Below, piece after piece: positions 22,483 through 32,400 of a DNA stretch of 64,000 nucleotides. Origin of the DNA: Asparagopsis taxiformis (taxonomy: Eukaryota > Rhodophyta > Florideophyceae > Bonnemaisoniales > Bonnemaisoniaceae); contig JALQPE010001895.1 of NCBI GenBank assembly GCA_030407315.1, positions 1 to 64,000 on the forward strand. The letters run 5' to 3'. The notes under the pieces are model-generated. The model made no database searches and had not been told where the DNA came from. It saw only the letters and a program-made list of their open reading frames with translations. Both the position numbers and the translations under genes were made by a program. Each line of letters begins with the position of its first letter. Position 1 is the stretch's first letter.

Positions 22483-22814
22483 ACCATGATGGTACGTTTC
22501 CACAACTCACGCCACTAACCCAGTTTTCTATTCGTTTTCTCTTTCTCAGGTTTCCAGTCGGTGAGTGTTCCAATTCTACTTTCATTTATCTTTCTCTCTT
22601 ACCACTTCTCCACTAATTTTCTTTTCTGCCTGTGAGTACATATCTCAATTTGGGATGCAATGGTATTTGTTAAGGTACGTTAGTCTCCTAATCACCATCA
22701 ATTTCCCTCTCCAATTCAACGTCACTAACTTGTTTCCTTTCTCTACATCATTTTTTCTTCTTCTCTTCATTTCCTAGCTTATTCATGCAGCTCAATCAGT
22801 TGATAGATTTCTAG
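22479..22814 (+). CDS. Predicted four-exon mini-gene (32 residues), unit 1
   Basis: Predicted by eye. Exons 22479-22491, 22550-22560, 22637-22674 and 22778-22814 join to one open frame of 32 codons plus TAG: MNHDGFQSYISQ, then FGMQWYLLSLF, then a Gln/Leu tail ending LIDF. The three introns (58, 76 and 103 nt) begin GTACGT, GTGAGT and GTACGT. Each has a CACTAA(C/T) branch-like motif followed by a pyrimidine tract and an AG. An AATAAA lies ~100 bp downstream (22911). The frame remains open upstream of the ATG to about 22432, so this could be the 3' end of a larger transposon gene. No family is recognised. Unit 2 keeps all splice sites with one substitution (Q to H). Confidence 0.45.
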
Positions 22815-23196
22815 ACTTTTCTAGTAGTTTTAGTTTTACTCGTCGGAATAGTGTTAGTTGTAGTAGCATTTTTAACATAGGGATTGTTTATTCTCAATGT
22901 AGCCTGCGCAAATAAACAAATCCAGAGTGAAGCTTCCCATATCGCACCCTCTTAGATTGCTACCTATCCTACCGCGTATACCTCTCGCTAGCTCATAGTC
23001 ACTACGAAATAAAAATTCCTAGCCGTACTATTCTGTCCATTCCCATATGAATACCGTCCATGCCCCATCCTCATAGCGCTAGAACTGCCTTCCTCTACCC
23101 CAGAAAGATGCCCACGACAGCGTGACGCTCCATCTCATCCACCACTCCCAGACACCGAATTTTACTATATCAGGACACTACTTTTACTGTCTCCAG

Positions 23197-23826
23197 GTGC
23201 TGCCCAGGGCAGCACGAAATACTGTCTCCAGGTGCTGCCCAGGGCAGCACGAAATACTGTCTCCAGGTGCTGCCCAGGGCAGCACGAAATACTGTCTACA
23301 GGTGCTGCCCAGGGCAGCACAAAGTACTGTCTACAGGTGCTGCCCAGGGCAGCACGAAATACTGTCTACAGGTGCTGCCCAGGGCAGCACGAAATACTGT
23401 CTACAGGTGCTGCCCAGGGCAGCACAAAGTACTGTCTACAGGTGCTGCCCAGGGCAGCACAAAGTACTGTCTACAGGTGCTGCCCAGGGCAGCACAAAGT
23501 ACTGTCTACAGGTGCTGCCCAGGGCAGCACAAAGTACTGTCTACAGGTGCTGCCCAGGGCAGCACAAAGTACTGTCTACAGGTGCTGCCCAGGGCAGCAC
23601 AAAGTACTGTCTACAGGTACTGCCCAGGGCAGCACAAAGTACTGTCTACAGGTACTGCCCAGGACAGTGAAAATCACTGTCTCCAGGTACTGCCCAGGAC
23701 AGTGAAAATCACTGTCTCCAGGTATTGCCCAGGACAGTGAAAATCACTGTCTCCAGGTACTGCCCAGGACAGTGAAAATCACTGTCTCCAGGTACTGCCC
23801 AGGACAGTGCACCGTGTTGGTTCCAT
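23197..23826 (+). repeat. 35-bp minisatellite, 18 copies
   Basis: Copies start every 35 bp from 23197 to 23792. The first 13 carry the odd palindrome GTGCTGCCCAGGGCAGCAC (the last two of these with GTACTG); the final five carry CCCAGGACAGTGAAAATC. All include ACTGTCT(A/C)CAGGT. Because 35 is not a multiple of 3, all three forward frames stay open; these are not proteins. Confidence 0.97.
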
Positions 23827-24439
23827 CTATTGTCCCAGGCAGCGTATTTCACTATCCGGCCATGTTGCCTTGGCCAATACAAAACACTATCCGCCAACAC
23901 TGCCCAGTACAGTAAATTACATCATATCCAACTATTGAATAAATCATTAATTTTTACTGTCTCCATTCACTGCCTCAGACAGTACTGTGAGACAGTGTTT
24001 TTTACTGTCTGCAGACAGTGTTCCGTACTGTCTGCCAGACAGTGCAAATCACTGTCTCCAAGTGTGGCATTAATTTTCATTTGCCGCATAGTGATTTTTA
24101 CTGTCTCAGACAGTAAAAATCACTGTCTCGCAGTACTGTCTGAGGCCCCCTTTTCAACACCGTAGTGACCCTAGGTATCGTTTTTCTGGGCCTCCCATCG
24201 CACCGCTCCGTTTCAAATTCATCCCTCTATTGTTCTCCTACACGTCATTTCCGCCCGCAGAGTGCTACTTAAACAACAGATTCTGGAAATCCCTGTTTCC
24301 ATCTTCATATCCGTCGGAAACAAAGCAACAACTCTGGCCGTGGAAGCCGTATAGATCATCTAAACTGCTTCCAAAGCGTAAGTTTTAGATCATCAATACG
24401 GCTTCCAGGGCCAAAGTTGTTGCTTTGTCTCCGACGGAT

Positions 24440-24777
24440 ATGAACCATGATGGTACGTTTCCACAACTCACGCCACTAACCCAGTTTTCTATTCGTTTTC
24501 TCTTTCTCAGGTTTCCAGTCGGTGAGTGTTCCACTTCTACTTTCATTTATCTTTCTCTCTTACCACTTCTCCACTAATTTTCTTTTCTGCCTGTGAGTAC
24601 ATATCTCAATTTGGGATGCAATGGTATTTGTTAAGGTACGTTAGTCTCCTAATCACCATCAATTTCCCTCTCCAATTCAACGTCACTAACTTGTTTCCTT
24701 GCTCTACATCATTTTTTCTTCTTCTCTCTTCATTTCCTAGCTTATTCATGCAGCTCAATCACTTGATAGATTTCTAG
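24440..24777 (+). CDS. Predicted four-exon mini-gene (32 residues), unit 2
   Basis: The same structure as 22479-22814: exons 24440-24452, 24511-24521, 24598-24635 and 24741-24777. GT and AG boundaries, branch-like CACTAA motifs and reading frame are all kept despite several intron substitutions and a two-base insertion in intron 3. The only coding difference is CAG to CAC (Gln to His) near the end. Confidence 0.45.
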
Positions 24778-25158
24778 ACTTTTCTAGTAGTTTAGTTTTA
24801 CTCGTCGGAATAGTGTTAGTTGTAGTAGAATTTTTAACATAGGGATTGTTTATTCTCAATGTAGCCTGCGCAAATAAACAAATCCAGAGTGAAGCTTCCC
24901 ATATCGCACCCTCTTAGATTGCTACCTATCCTACCGCGTATACCTCTCGCTAGCTCATAGTCACTACGAAATAAAAATTCCTAGCCGTACTATTCTGTCC
25001 ATTCCCATATGAATACCGTCCATGCCCCATCCTCATAGCGCTAGAACTGCCTTCCTCTACCCCAGAAAGATGCCCACGACAGCGTGACGCTCCATCTCAT
25101 CCACCACTCCCAGACACCGAATTTTACTATATCAGGACACTACTTTTACTGTCTCCAG

Positions 25159-25438
25159 GTGCTGCCCAGGGCAGCACGAAATACTGTCTACAGGTGCTGC
25201 CCAGGGCAGCACAAAGTACTGTCTACAGGTGCTGCCCAGGGCAGCACGAAATACTGTCTCCAGGTGCTGCCCAGGGCAGCACAAAGTACTGTCTACAGGT
25301 GCTGCCCAGGGCAGCACGAAATACTGTCTACAGGTGCTGCCCAGGGCAGCACGAAATACTGTCTACAGGTACTGCCCAGGACAGTGAAAATCACTGTCTC
25401 CAGGTACTGCCCAGGACAGTGCACCGTGTTGGTTCCAT
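25159..25438 (+). repeat. 35-bp minisatellite, 8 copies
   Basis: Starts at 25159 with six GGCAGCAC-type copies and two GGACAGTG-type copies, in the same order as the longer array in unit 1. Confidence 0.97.
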
Positions 25439-25782
25439 CTATTGTCCCAGGCAGCGTATTTCACTATCCGGCCATGTTGCCTTGGCCAATACAAAACACT
25501 ATCCGCCAACACTGCCCAGTACAGTAAATTACATCATATCCAACTATTGAATAAATCATTAATTTTTACTGTCTCCATTCACTGCCTCAGACAGTACTGT
25601 GAGACAGTGTTTTTTACTGTCTGCAGACAGTGTTCCGTACTGTCTGCCAGACAGTGCAAATCACTGTCTCCAAGTGTGGCATTAATTTTCATTTGCCGCA
25701 TAGTGATTTTTACTGTCTCAGACAGTAAAAATCACTGTCTCGCAGTACTGTCTGAGGCCCCCTTTTCAACACCGTAGTGCTG

Positions 25783-27060
25783 CTTGCGGCTTGGAGAAGT
25801 CAACGTGGGCGACGATTAGCGTACCTTCGTCTTCGTCCCCTGAAGAAGTCGTCGAGGCTCCTTCGTCGGTGCTGAGGGACGTGAAGTCTTCGCTTTCACT
25901 ACCACCCTGGGGAAGGAAGTGGAGGCCGTTATCGGGTTCTAGCCCAATCCGTGCCGATTCTTCGCCGAGTTGTATCTCTACGACTCGACTCCCAATGTCT
26001 ATTTTAGCTTTCATACCACGGCGTGGTCTGCCCTGGTGGGGTCGTGTCGACATCCTATTGGACGACCCCGGTTCGGGAATAACCAAAGGGAACAGCCTCG
26101 CTGTATCTCGGACCAGTGACGGAAAGGGACCCATTGGGACTACTAAAGACCCCACAAGGGGCAAATTTTAACTAAGCTGACTCAGCAAACTCTACACTGC
26201 AATACTAACAGTCGGTGATCTCGTGGGCTCCCGCAGTCGCCATAATCAGGGATCTGATTGGTGCACATAAGGATATTTATTCCTAACTGTCTACCTACCC
26301 TAACTGTTTACAGTAACTTAGTTTAGTATAAAATGCCTCTGGATTAGTCGGAGTGCTTAACCTTTAGAGGTAACGTAAACTCACGTGGAATTTACGACTC
26401 TACTGAACAGTGTTTGCATTGCTCTTTTCTATCCTTCCAGGACGAATTAGCTTTAGCTATACAGCTCGACGGGTTACGTCTTTCGCTCCATCAATACGCA
26501 CTTCGTGCGTGAGCACCCCCAACCTTCACCCCGTATCACCGGAGGACCTTTCCTGGTATACTCGCCATTGGCGGTTGACGCAAGATCCGCTTGCTCTACC
26601 ACACTACCGAGGCTCGGGACACCTCTAGGGTGGTTTTGCCGCTTTGCGGATTTTCTACCTACTACATTAGCCTGCAGGTCTTCCATGGCCGGTAAGCCGA
26701 TGATGAGACCGATAGGTGCCTTTTCGATGGTGAGGAAATCCATGGAAGCTGTGAGGTTTCCAAATGTTATGGGCACATCTTTGACACGACCAATACAGTT
26801 GGCGCTCGACCCATCTGCGACCGTGATCCTCTGCTTGGTACGCTTCAGCAGGAGGCACAACTGACGGGCGAGATCTGCAGAGATGATGTTGCGTATAGCC
26901 CCAGTATCTAGGAGCGCGCGAATCTCTCGCCCATAGATACGAATTGGTGCGACCATCAGAACTCGTTTGTTCTGAATGTTTAAGGCTGGCGCAGCCTTAC
27001 TCGGTCGGCGATTCTTAAGAGGTGAGAAGAAACTTCGCATCTCTTCGGCGGCTTCGGCGG
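25783..27060 (-). pseudogene. Broken LTR-retrotransposon pol fragment (retropepsin region)
   Basis: The minus-strand frame 27040-26474 encodes 188 residues with the retropepsin signature ALLDTGAIRNIISADLA (DTG at ~45-47) and the flap-to-core block APIGLIIGLPAMEDLQ. Another minus frame (26164-25783) carries KIDIGSRVVEIQLGEESARI followed by an acidic linker, like the segment between protease and reverse transcriptase of Ty3/gypsy pol. No reverse transcriptase follows: the fragment stops at the CACTA-type terminus of the dimer. It differs from the element at 57541-64000 (DTGA against DTCS), so it is a separate family. A protein product is unlikely. Confidence 0.7.
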
Positions 27061-29100
27061 AGTCTCCACGGAGGACACAGCATAAGCAAAAATAGAGAAT
27101 ATTCCATGGAAAATGCCGTATTGTACAGTAGAACTAGTCACCATATTTTAGCGGAACGCCCATCCCCAACGTTTGGATAAGGCCCATCGAAAAAAATGTA
27201 AAAAATCATGGGCTGAGACCAGCTCGGCGATTTTGTTTTACAGTAGGCAGGAACCAAGCAGAACTATGGTGTGGCCGTGAGGTGATGGCTGAACCATGTA
27301 CGGAAGGACTCGTAGGGATGGAAATGAACCACGTCCATATATGAGCAGGACGGCGGGTTGACTAGAACGGGCCAAGTCACGCAGGCACGGACTGTTGGAA
27401 TGGAACCAGTACTGTATATGGGTATAGTTAGATATGGGGTGCACCGTGACTGCGATATGTGGTGGAAGGTGCAGAGCGATTCGTAGAAATAAACTATAAA
27501 ATATAATGGGCACACCGTGACGGTCCGGTGTCTGAAACCAGGCGTAAGCAGCACTCGCTGAATGGACGGTGACCAAAGTATGATTATTGTATTCATTGGA
27601 ATAATTCCAGACTAGGTGACTTTTTGCTCATGGGACGTGACCAAGCTGACTTGTGGAACTGGCCAAACGATAATTTGGAAAGGGACCATTGACTGGGCAT
27701 GTGCGGCCCAAGGCAAAGCGCGGTTAGTTTCCAAACTACAGTACTGTGTAAAGCACGGATATATTCTATTATCACACCTGCTCGTGACACTGGAATTATT
27801 CCACCGTGGAGCACTGTAATGGGTACGGTTCACTTCCACTGGATGTAGTGGTTGTACCGTCGGGTTGGCGTGGACCATGTTTACTGGGTAGAGTAGTTGT
27901 ACCGTCGGTTGGGTAGAGTAGTTGTACCGTCGGTGGGCGTGGTCCATGTCCACTGGGTAGAGTGGTTATACCGGTGGGCGCTCTGGGTAGAAACTGAAAG
28001 GTAGAATGGGCGGCACATCGCACTTTTGCGGAGAAACTGCAGGACGGATAGGTCTGACTGAAACGATATCTAGGAAGAATGGAAATCTGGATAGGGATAA
28101 AGAATTAGACTAGGGTGCAGCCAGTAGCGGGCACGCAAGATTTACGATATGGTGTAGTGGATATGGAATAGGTAAATGGGCAGCTAACGCCAAAATTTTC
28201 ACGACATGAAGATCATCTGTACACTGCACTAAGGAACTATGAACTACGCTACCATGGTAGACACTATACGGCAAAACGCTAGCTCTACATAAAGTAACTA
28301 CAAATACATATAGGCATGAAAAGAGAGATGAGGGGAAGCCAGAAATTTCTGTTGGCACCTGGAAGGAAAAGAATAGATGAATCAATGGTTAGTGCTAGGA
28401 ATGTAACTTCATCAACGCTAGAAGCATGATTAGAAGCGAGAGAACATACCGTTGATAGTGCAGCCAGAGCTTTAGTAAACGTATTGTAGAGAACCCAGAA
28501 ACTTCTGCTGGCACAGAGATGGAAAGAAGTGGATGACACAGTGGTTAGTGCTAGAAACGGTATGCCAAAAGCTCGATTAGAAGTTAAAAAACGTAGTAAT
28601 GACAGTAGCCCTGGAGAAAGACGAAACAGAAAGTAGGAAAGGCAGCAAAGTACGTTAGCAGAAGAACAACGAAGAACCGCAGAAAAAGACAGTGGGAGGA
28701 ATGGATAAAAGACTAAATGAGCTGGAAAACCTTATCGAAGGATGAGGCCGCGGGGCGGAACCACATCCGTAGGGATGCGATTGCACACCGCGACCCCATC
28801 CTGCGTAGGTGGTGTGCTCTATGCGACAGGCGATGACGATAGCGCTTAGCGTGACGCAAGCCTTAAATACTGCTGCAGGGTGAGCCCAGAGGTCGCGTAT
28901 TTCACTTGCGTAGTGAGAAAGCGCGCGCTTTTCGTACTGACAAATCAGAGACAAATCATCGATGATTCATGGACACGGCATGGACTCGAGATGGACACGT
29001 CATGGACACGTCATGAACTAGAACACTGGCGTATAGCTGCACGCTTTTGAGCGGAAACGTGTATTGCAGGCTGAGGAGCCAATGATGAAAAATTAGAAAA
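27061..29100. other. Two kilobases without a supported gene
   Basis: 27240-27610 is rich in GGAATGG / CCAGTACTGTA motifs that also occur, inverted, at 47050-47480, suggesting related transposon flanks. 27843-27985 is a short minisatellite (listed separately). 28290-28600 contains a diverged direct repeat (ACTTCTGCTGGCAC / ATTTCTGTTGGCAC ... TGGTTAGTGCTAG). 28970-29015 has GGACACGTCAT repeats. Open frames here are short and unconserved. Confidence 0.5.
27843..27985 (+). repeat. Small minisatellite
   Basis: Four diverged copies of a GTAGAGTAGTTGTACCGTCG unit, interspersed with GCGTGG(A/T)CCATGT(T/C)(T/C)ACTGG. Confidence 0.85.
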
Positions 29101-29111
29101 AATGACTAGTT

Positions 29112-29220
29112 ACTGCAGTAAAAAGTGATCTAGGAAGATGCATTTGGTAGATCATTTTTTACTGCAGTAAGAAGTGATCTAGGAAGATGCATTTGGTAGA
29201 TCACTTTTTACTGCAGCACA
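29112..29220. repeat. Hairpin repeat with GATC core
   Basis: TTACTGCAGTAAAAAGTGATCTA is followed by its inverted copy, then a second direct GTGATCTA...TAGATCAC pair. The plan, a restriction-like 12-nt palindrome (TTACTGCAGTAA), an A-run, then TGATCTA, is the same as in the element B hairpins (TTACTCGAGTAA, A-run, TGATCTAG). It lies beyond the 3' end of the transposase at 29475-33497. Confidence 0.85.
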
Positions 29221-29474
29221 GCTGGTTCAGGTTGACGGTAGTTCAACGAATGGATAAGGAAGCTGAAGGTAGACTGGGGAATAAATACGTCGGAAAAGGA
29301 TAGAGAAGTAGTCTAGCGACAAACAGGTGCAAGTTTACGAGTGCGGAAAGGAATAAAGTCATATATTCGGCTGGAGAAGTACAAAAAGTAGTATCTGTAG
29401 AACAGGAATGAGTGAATCCAAGAAAAAGCATTCTGACAGGAAGAACCAAACCGAATACAAAATTTCATAGATTT

Positions 29475-32400
29475 CTACGCTGTCCTTGGCGGATAACCAT
29501 CCGCTCTGGTAATGAAAGAGAAAGAACCTCCTTCTGTGAAAGAAGGACCACCGTGCGTTATCCCTCCTCTTCCACTCCTGTTGTCCACTTTGCAAAGTGA
29601 CGGAGTGCAGTTGTGCAGCAAGCCAACCTTTCGAACCCCGGATGTAAGAGGGAGGAAACAGGAACCTGAATCCCTATTCACAGTAAAACTAGAATTATCG
29701 GAGTTATTCTTGGAAACACAATGCACAATTGCATAAGATAGAGGATTAATTCCGCCGGAAGATCTGTCCTTCGTAGAGAGATGAGGTAGGACGTGTTCTT
29801 GTCCCGAAGCCGGTTCGAAGACAGTATCTACAGCCCAGAAGGAGGGTGAAGAAGTCTTCTGTAAGATCTTAGAATTTAGCAAATTCGAGTAGCAAGCTTG
29901 TACAACACACCCGGAAGCTATTTCATGACACTTGAAAAACTCTCTAGATGTACCAGAGAATGGTGTGGAGCAAGCAGGGTGCATAGAAATAAGTCGAGCA
30001 CCTTTGCAAAGTATTCCAGAAATGTGTAAAGTATCTGAATTGTGCCCACAGGTGAAGTCCTGCTGGGTTGATATGGAACGCACAGGAGACCAAAAGTAAT
30101 ATGAAAAAGGAGATGAGAAGCATGGGAGAGAAGACTTCCTGAGATGTTCGAGAAGTGGGTCCTGCCGAAGATCATGTAGAGTGCTTGCTGGGATATCCTC
30201 CATCGATTTACAATGGTCGCGTCCGAACAAGACCCGGAGAAGGAATCGTTTCGAGATATCTCGCTGAACAGAAGTTGGTGGCGCATTTGAAAAATTGTTG
30301 AGAGCCAGGTTGAGCCTTCCCTTCCAGTGGTTTCCAAGTGCAGCCATCATTGCATCCAACTGCCTGTCAGCACCTCCCGAACTTTCAAGTCCTCTTTTCA
30401 TCTGTTGGTGGGTTGCTTCGAAGGAAAGTTCAGCCACCTGACGAGCATGGTTGAGTAGAGGAACCGTGTGTTCGAAAGCTTCAATGAGTCTATGCAAGTT
30501 TGGCTTATTGTCCAAAAGCTTCCTTGCCCTGAATCCCGTAGTCTTCTGTTCAACTTCATTTTGGTCGGCGTCAATTACCACAGAGCCGTCTCCTTTCAGT
30601 TTTCTTTTCTTTGATGGTACCGTACTCCTTTTTCTCGGAGGAACGGTTACGAGCAGGTCATCTACACGTTTTGCATAATCTTTCGAAAGCTGTTGCAGTT
30701 TTCGAAAACGCTTAGCTGCCGATAGTCCGGTCGCGCTCTGTACTGACTCTATGCCGTCAATATCGACACGAGGTAGAAAATAAGTAGCTGCGGCGATTGA
30801 GGATAGCAATCGAACAAGTTCTAGGGAAAGTTCTCTTTGCTTCTCGGAAGCTCGGATAGACCTTGCTCCAGAGCCTTCTGAAGACTCCCCGGACTGGAAG
30901 CTCAGAGCCAACCCAAAACAGTGATCTGCGACTAGAAGTAAAGCAAATCTGTCCGAGATTCCCATTGTATTTGTTTCACCCGAGGTGAAGTTATATATCC
31001 TCTTCTGGTTAGTGAGACCTAGGACGTGAAGGGCATCTACCATAAAACTTTCTGCCATCCTTCTACTACCATCACTAGGCAGGCACGAAAAAGGATTGTC
31101 CAGGGCATCCTTAGCAAGCCCTTGGAGGAGGTGGTCGATCCCAATAAATGTGGAACGGTATGAATCAATAATAGAGGGAACAACAGGGATGCTCACAGAA
31201 TCCATACCAAGGGGTGTGCCAGATGGAACGAGGCCTTTAGACCTAGTTTCATCAAGCAGTTGCTCTATAAGAAGCATTGGAGTTTCAGTAGCGCTTTGCA
31301 CTTTCCTCATTCCCAGGTATTTCATGATGCTCACCGTACTTTGTGATGACTGAACTGCCTGAATTCTCTCTGAAGTACGGAATAGAGAATCCGAACTAGA
31401 ATGAAGACTGGTGTCGTACCCGAACTGTGAATGTTTCCCGTGTTTACCTCCTCTGACGAAGAAACACAAGTGGCATGGACAATCTGCATTGTGTCCCATG
31501 ACATCGAGAACATGGGAACATGCGGGATAGTCTGATACAAAACCGACAAAGTCCAGGAAAATGATGCAATCGTTACCCTCTGGATCTACGTCATGGAAAC
31601 CAGTCGTACATCCCTGGATTATGTCGCGAGAGATATGTCGAAGAATATGGTTTGTACTTACACCGGGACCAGTGACACCGATAATACGCACTGCAGAACT
31701 ATTCCGGCGACAGTCCAGGGGCAGCCCCATGGGGATCATATAACATCCTCCAGCACTACCACTCTTACCAGAGGCCTCATTGAAGTCATCGCAGTACAAA
31801 AGAAAAGGGTAGACATAGTATGTGGTGCCACAGTCGAGAACACCACGGATACTTGTCGGATGGCAGGGAAGGGTATTCGTGCCCTGACTCAATAAAATGA
31901 CATTGTTAATCGCACGACTGCCACCGATATTAGTGTAAAGTCCTTCAGAATTGATGAAGAACATGAGTTTGCGAAATGGAGACGGGGGACCCGGAGAGCT
32001 GACTATAAGACCGACGATGAAAGGCTGCCCAGTAGTATACGTAAAGTTACATCCTGAAGCAGGAGATAAAAGTGTGAGATGATCTCCAGGTCGAGCGAAT
32101 TGCTCAAAGGACTTTTTGCGGAGTACCAAACCAGGCCCGAAGGAGTGGGGAGAAACGGACTGCTGCTGATCAGAGGCCTTACTGTTGTTCACCCATGAAG
32201 AGGACGTGAAAGCCACGAAAGAATCTGAGTTGGAGGAAATTGATTTCTTCTGAAAGCAGGAGGCGGCTCTAGGGTCCAGATGGTTGGCTTGTTGACCAGT
32301 GGTAACTCGGACCTGGACAGTACCACCCCCGAAAGCAGTGATGGGTGTACCATCCATCTCCTCAGCACTGAGAGAGTGGTTTTGTCCTTTCACGAAGCGC

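Larger units (their letters stand above)
22207..24167. mobile_element. Tandem dimer unit 1 with a CACTA-type right terminus
   Basis: 1961 bp, starting ACCCTAGGTATCG and ending CAACACCGTAGTG. The next unit follows with no spacer and is nearly identical outside the minisatellite. In order it holds a foldback (about 22345-22480), a predicted four-exon mini-gene, an AATAAA-containing tail, an 18-copy 35-bp minisatellite and ACAGT-type subterminal repeats. Only the right end has a CACTA-type terminus, so this looks like a truncated or non-autonomous derivative. Confidence 0.7.
24168..25779. mobile_element. Tandem dimer unit 2
   Basis: 1612 bp. A direct repeat of 22207-24167, differing mainly by ten fewer minisatellite copies (10 x 35 = 350 bp; length difference 349). 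It ends with the CACTA-type terminus CAACACCGTAGTG at 25779, immediately against the broken retrotransposon to its right. Confidence 0.8.

Noticed and set aside
23122..23740. Open frames of 157-182 codons in the 35-bp minisatellite
   Set aside because: A 35-bp period keeps all three forward frames open; the frames are by-products of the repeat.
28740..28870. GC-rich block that might be a structural RNA
   Set aside because: No tRNA boxes or rRNA-like motifs could be found, and no consistent stem arrangement.
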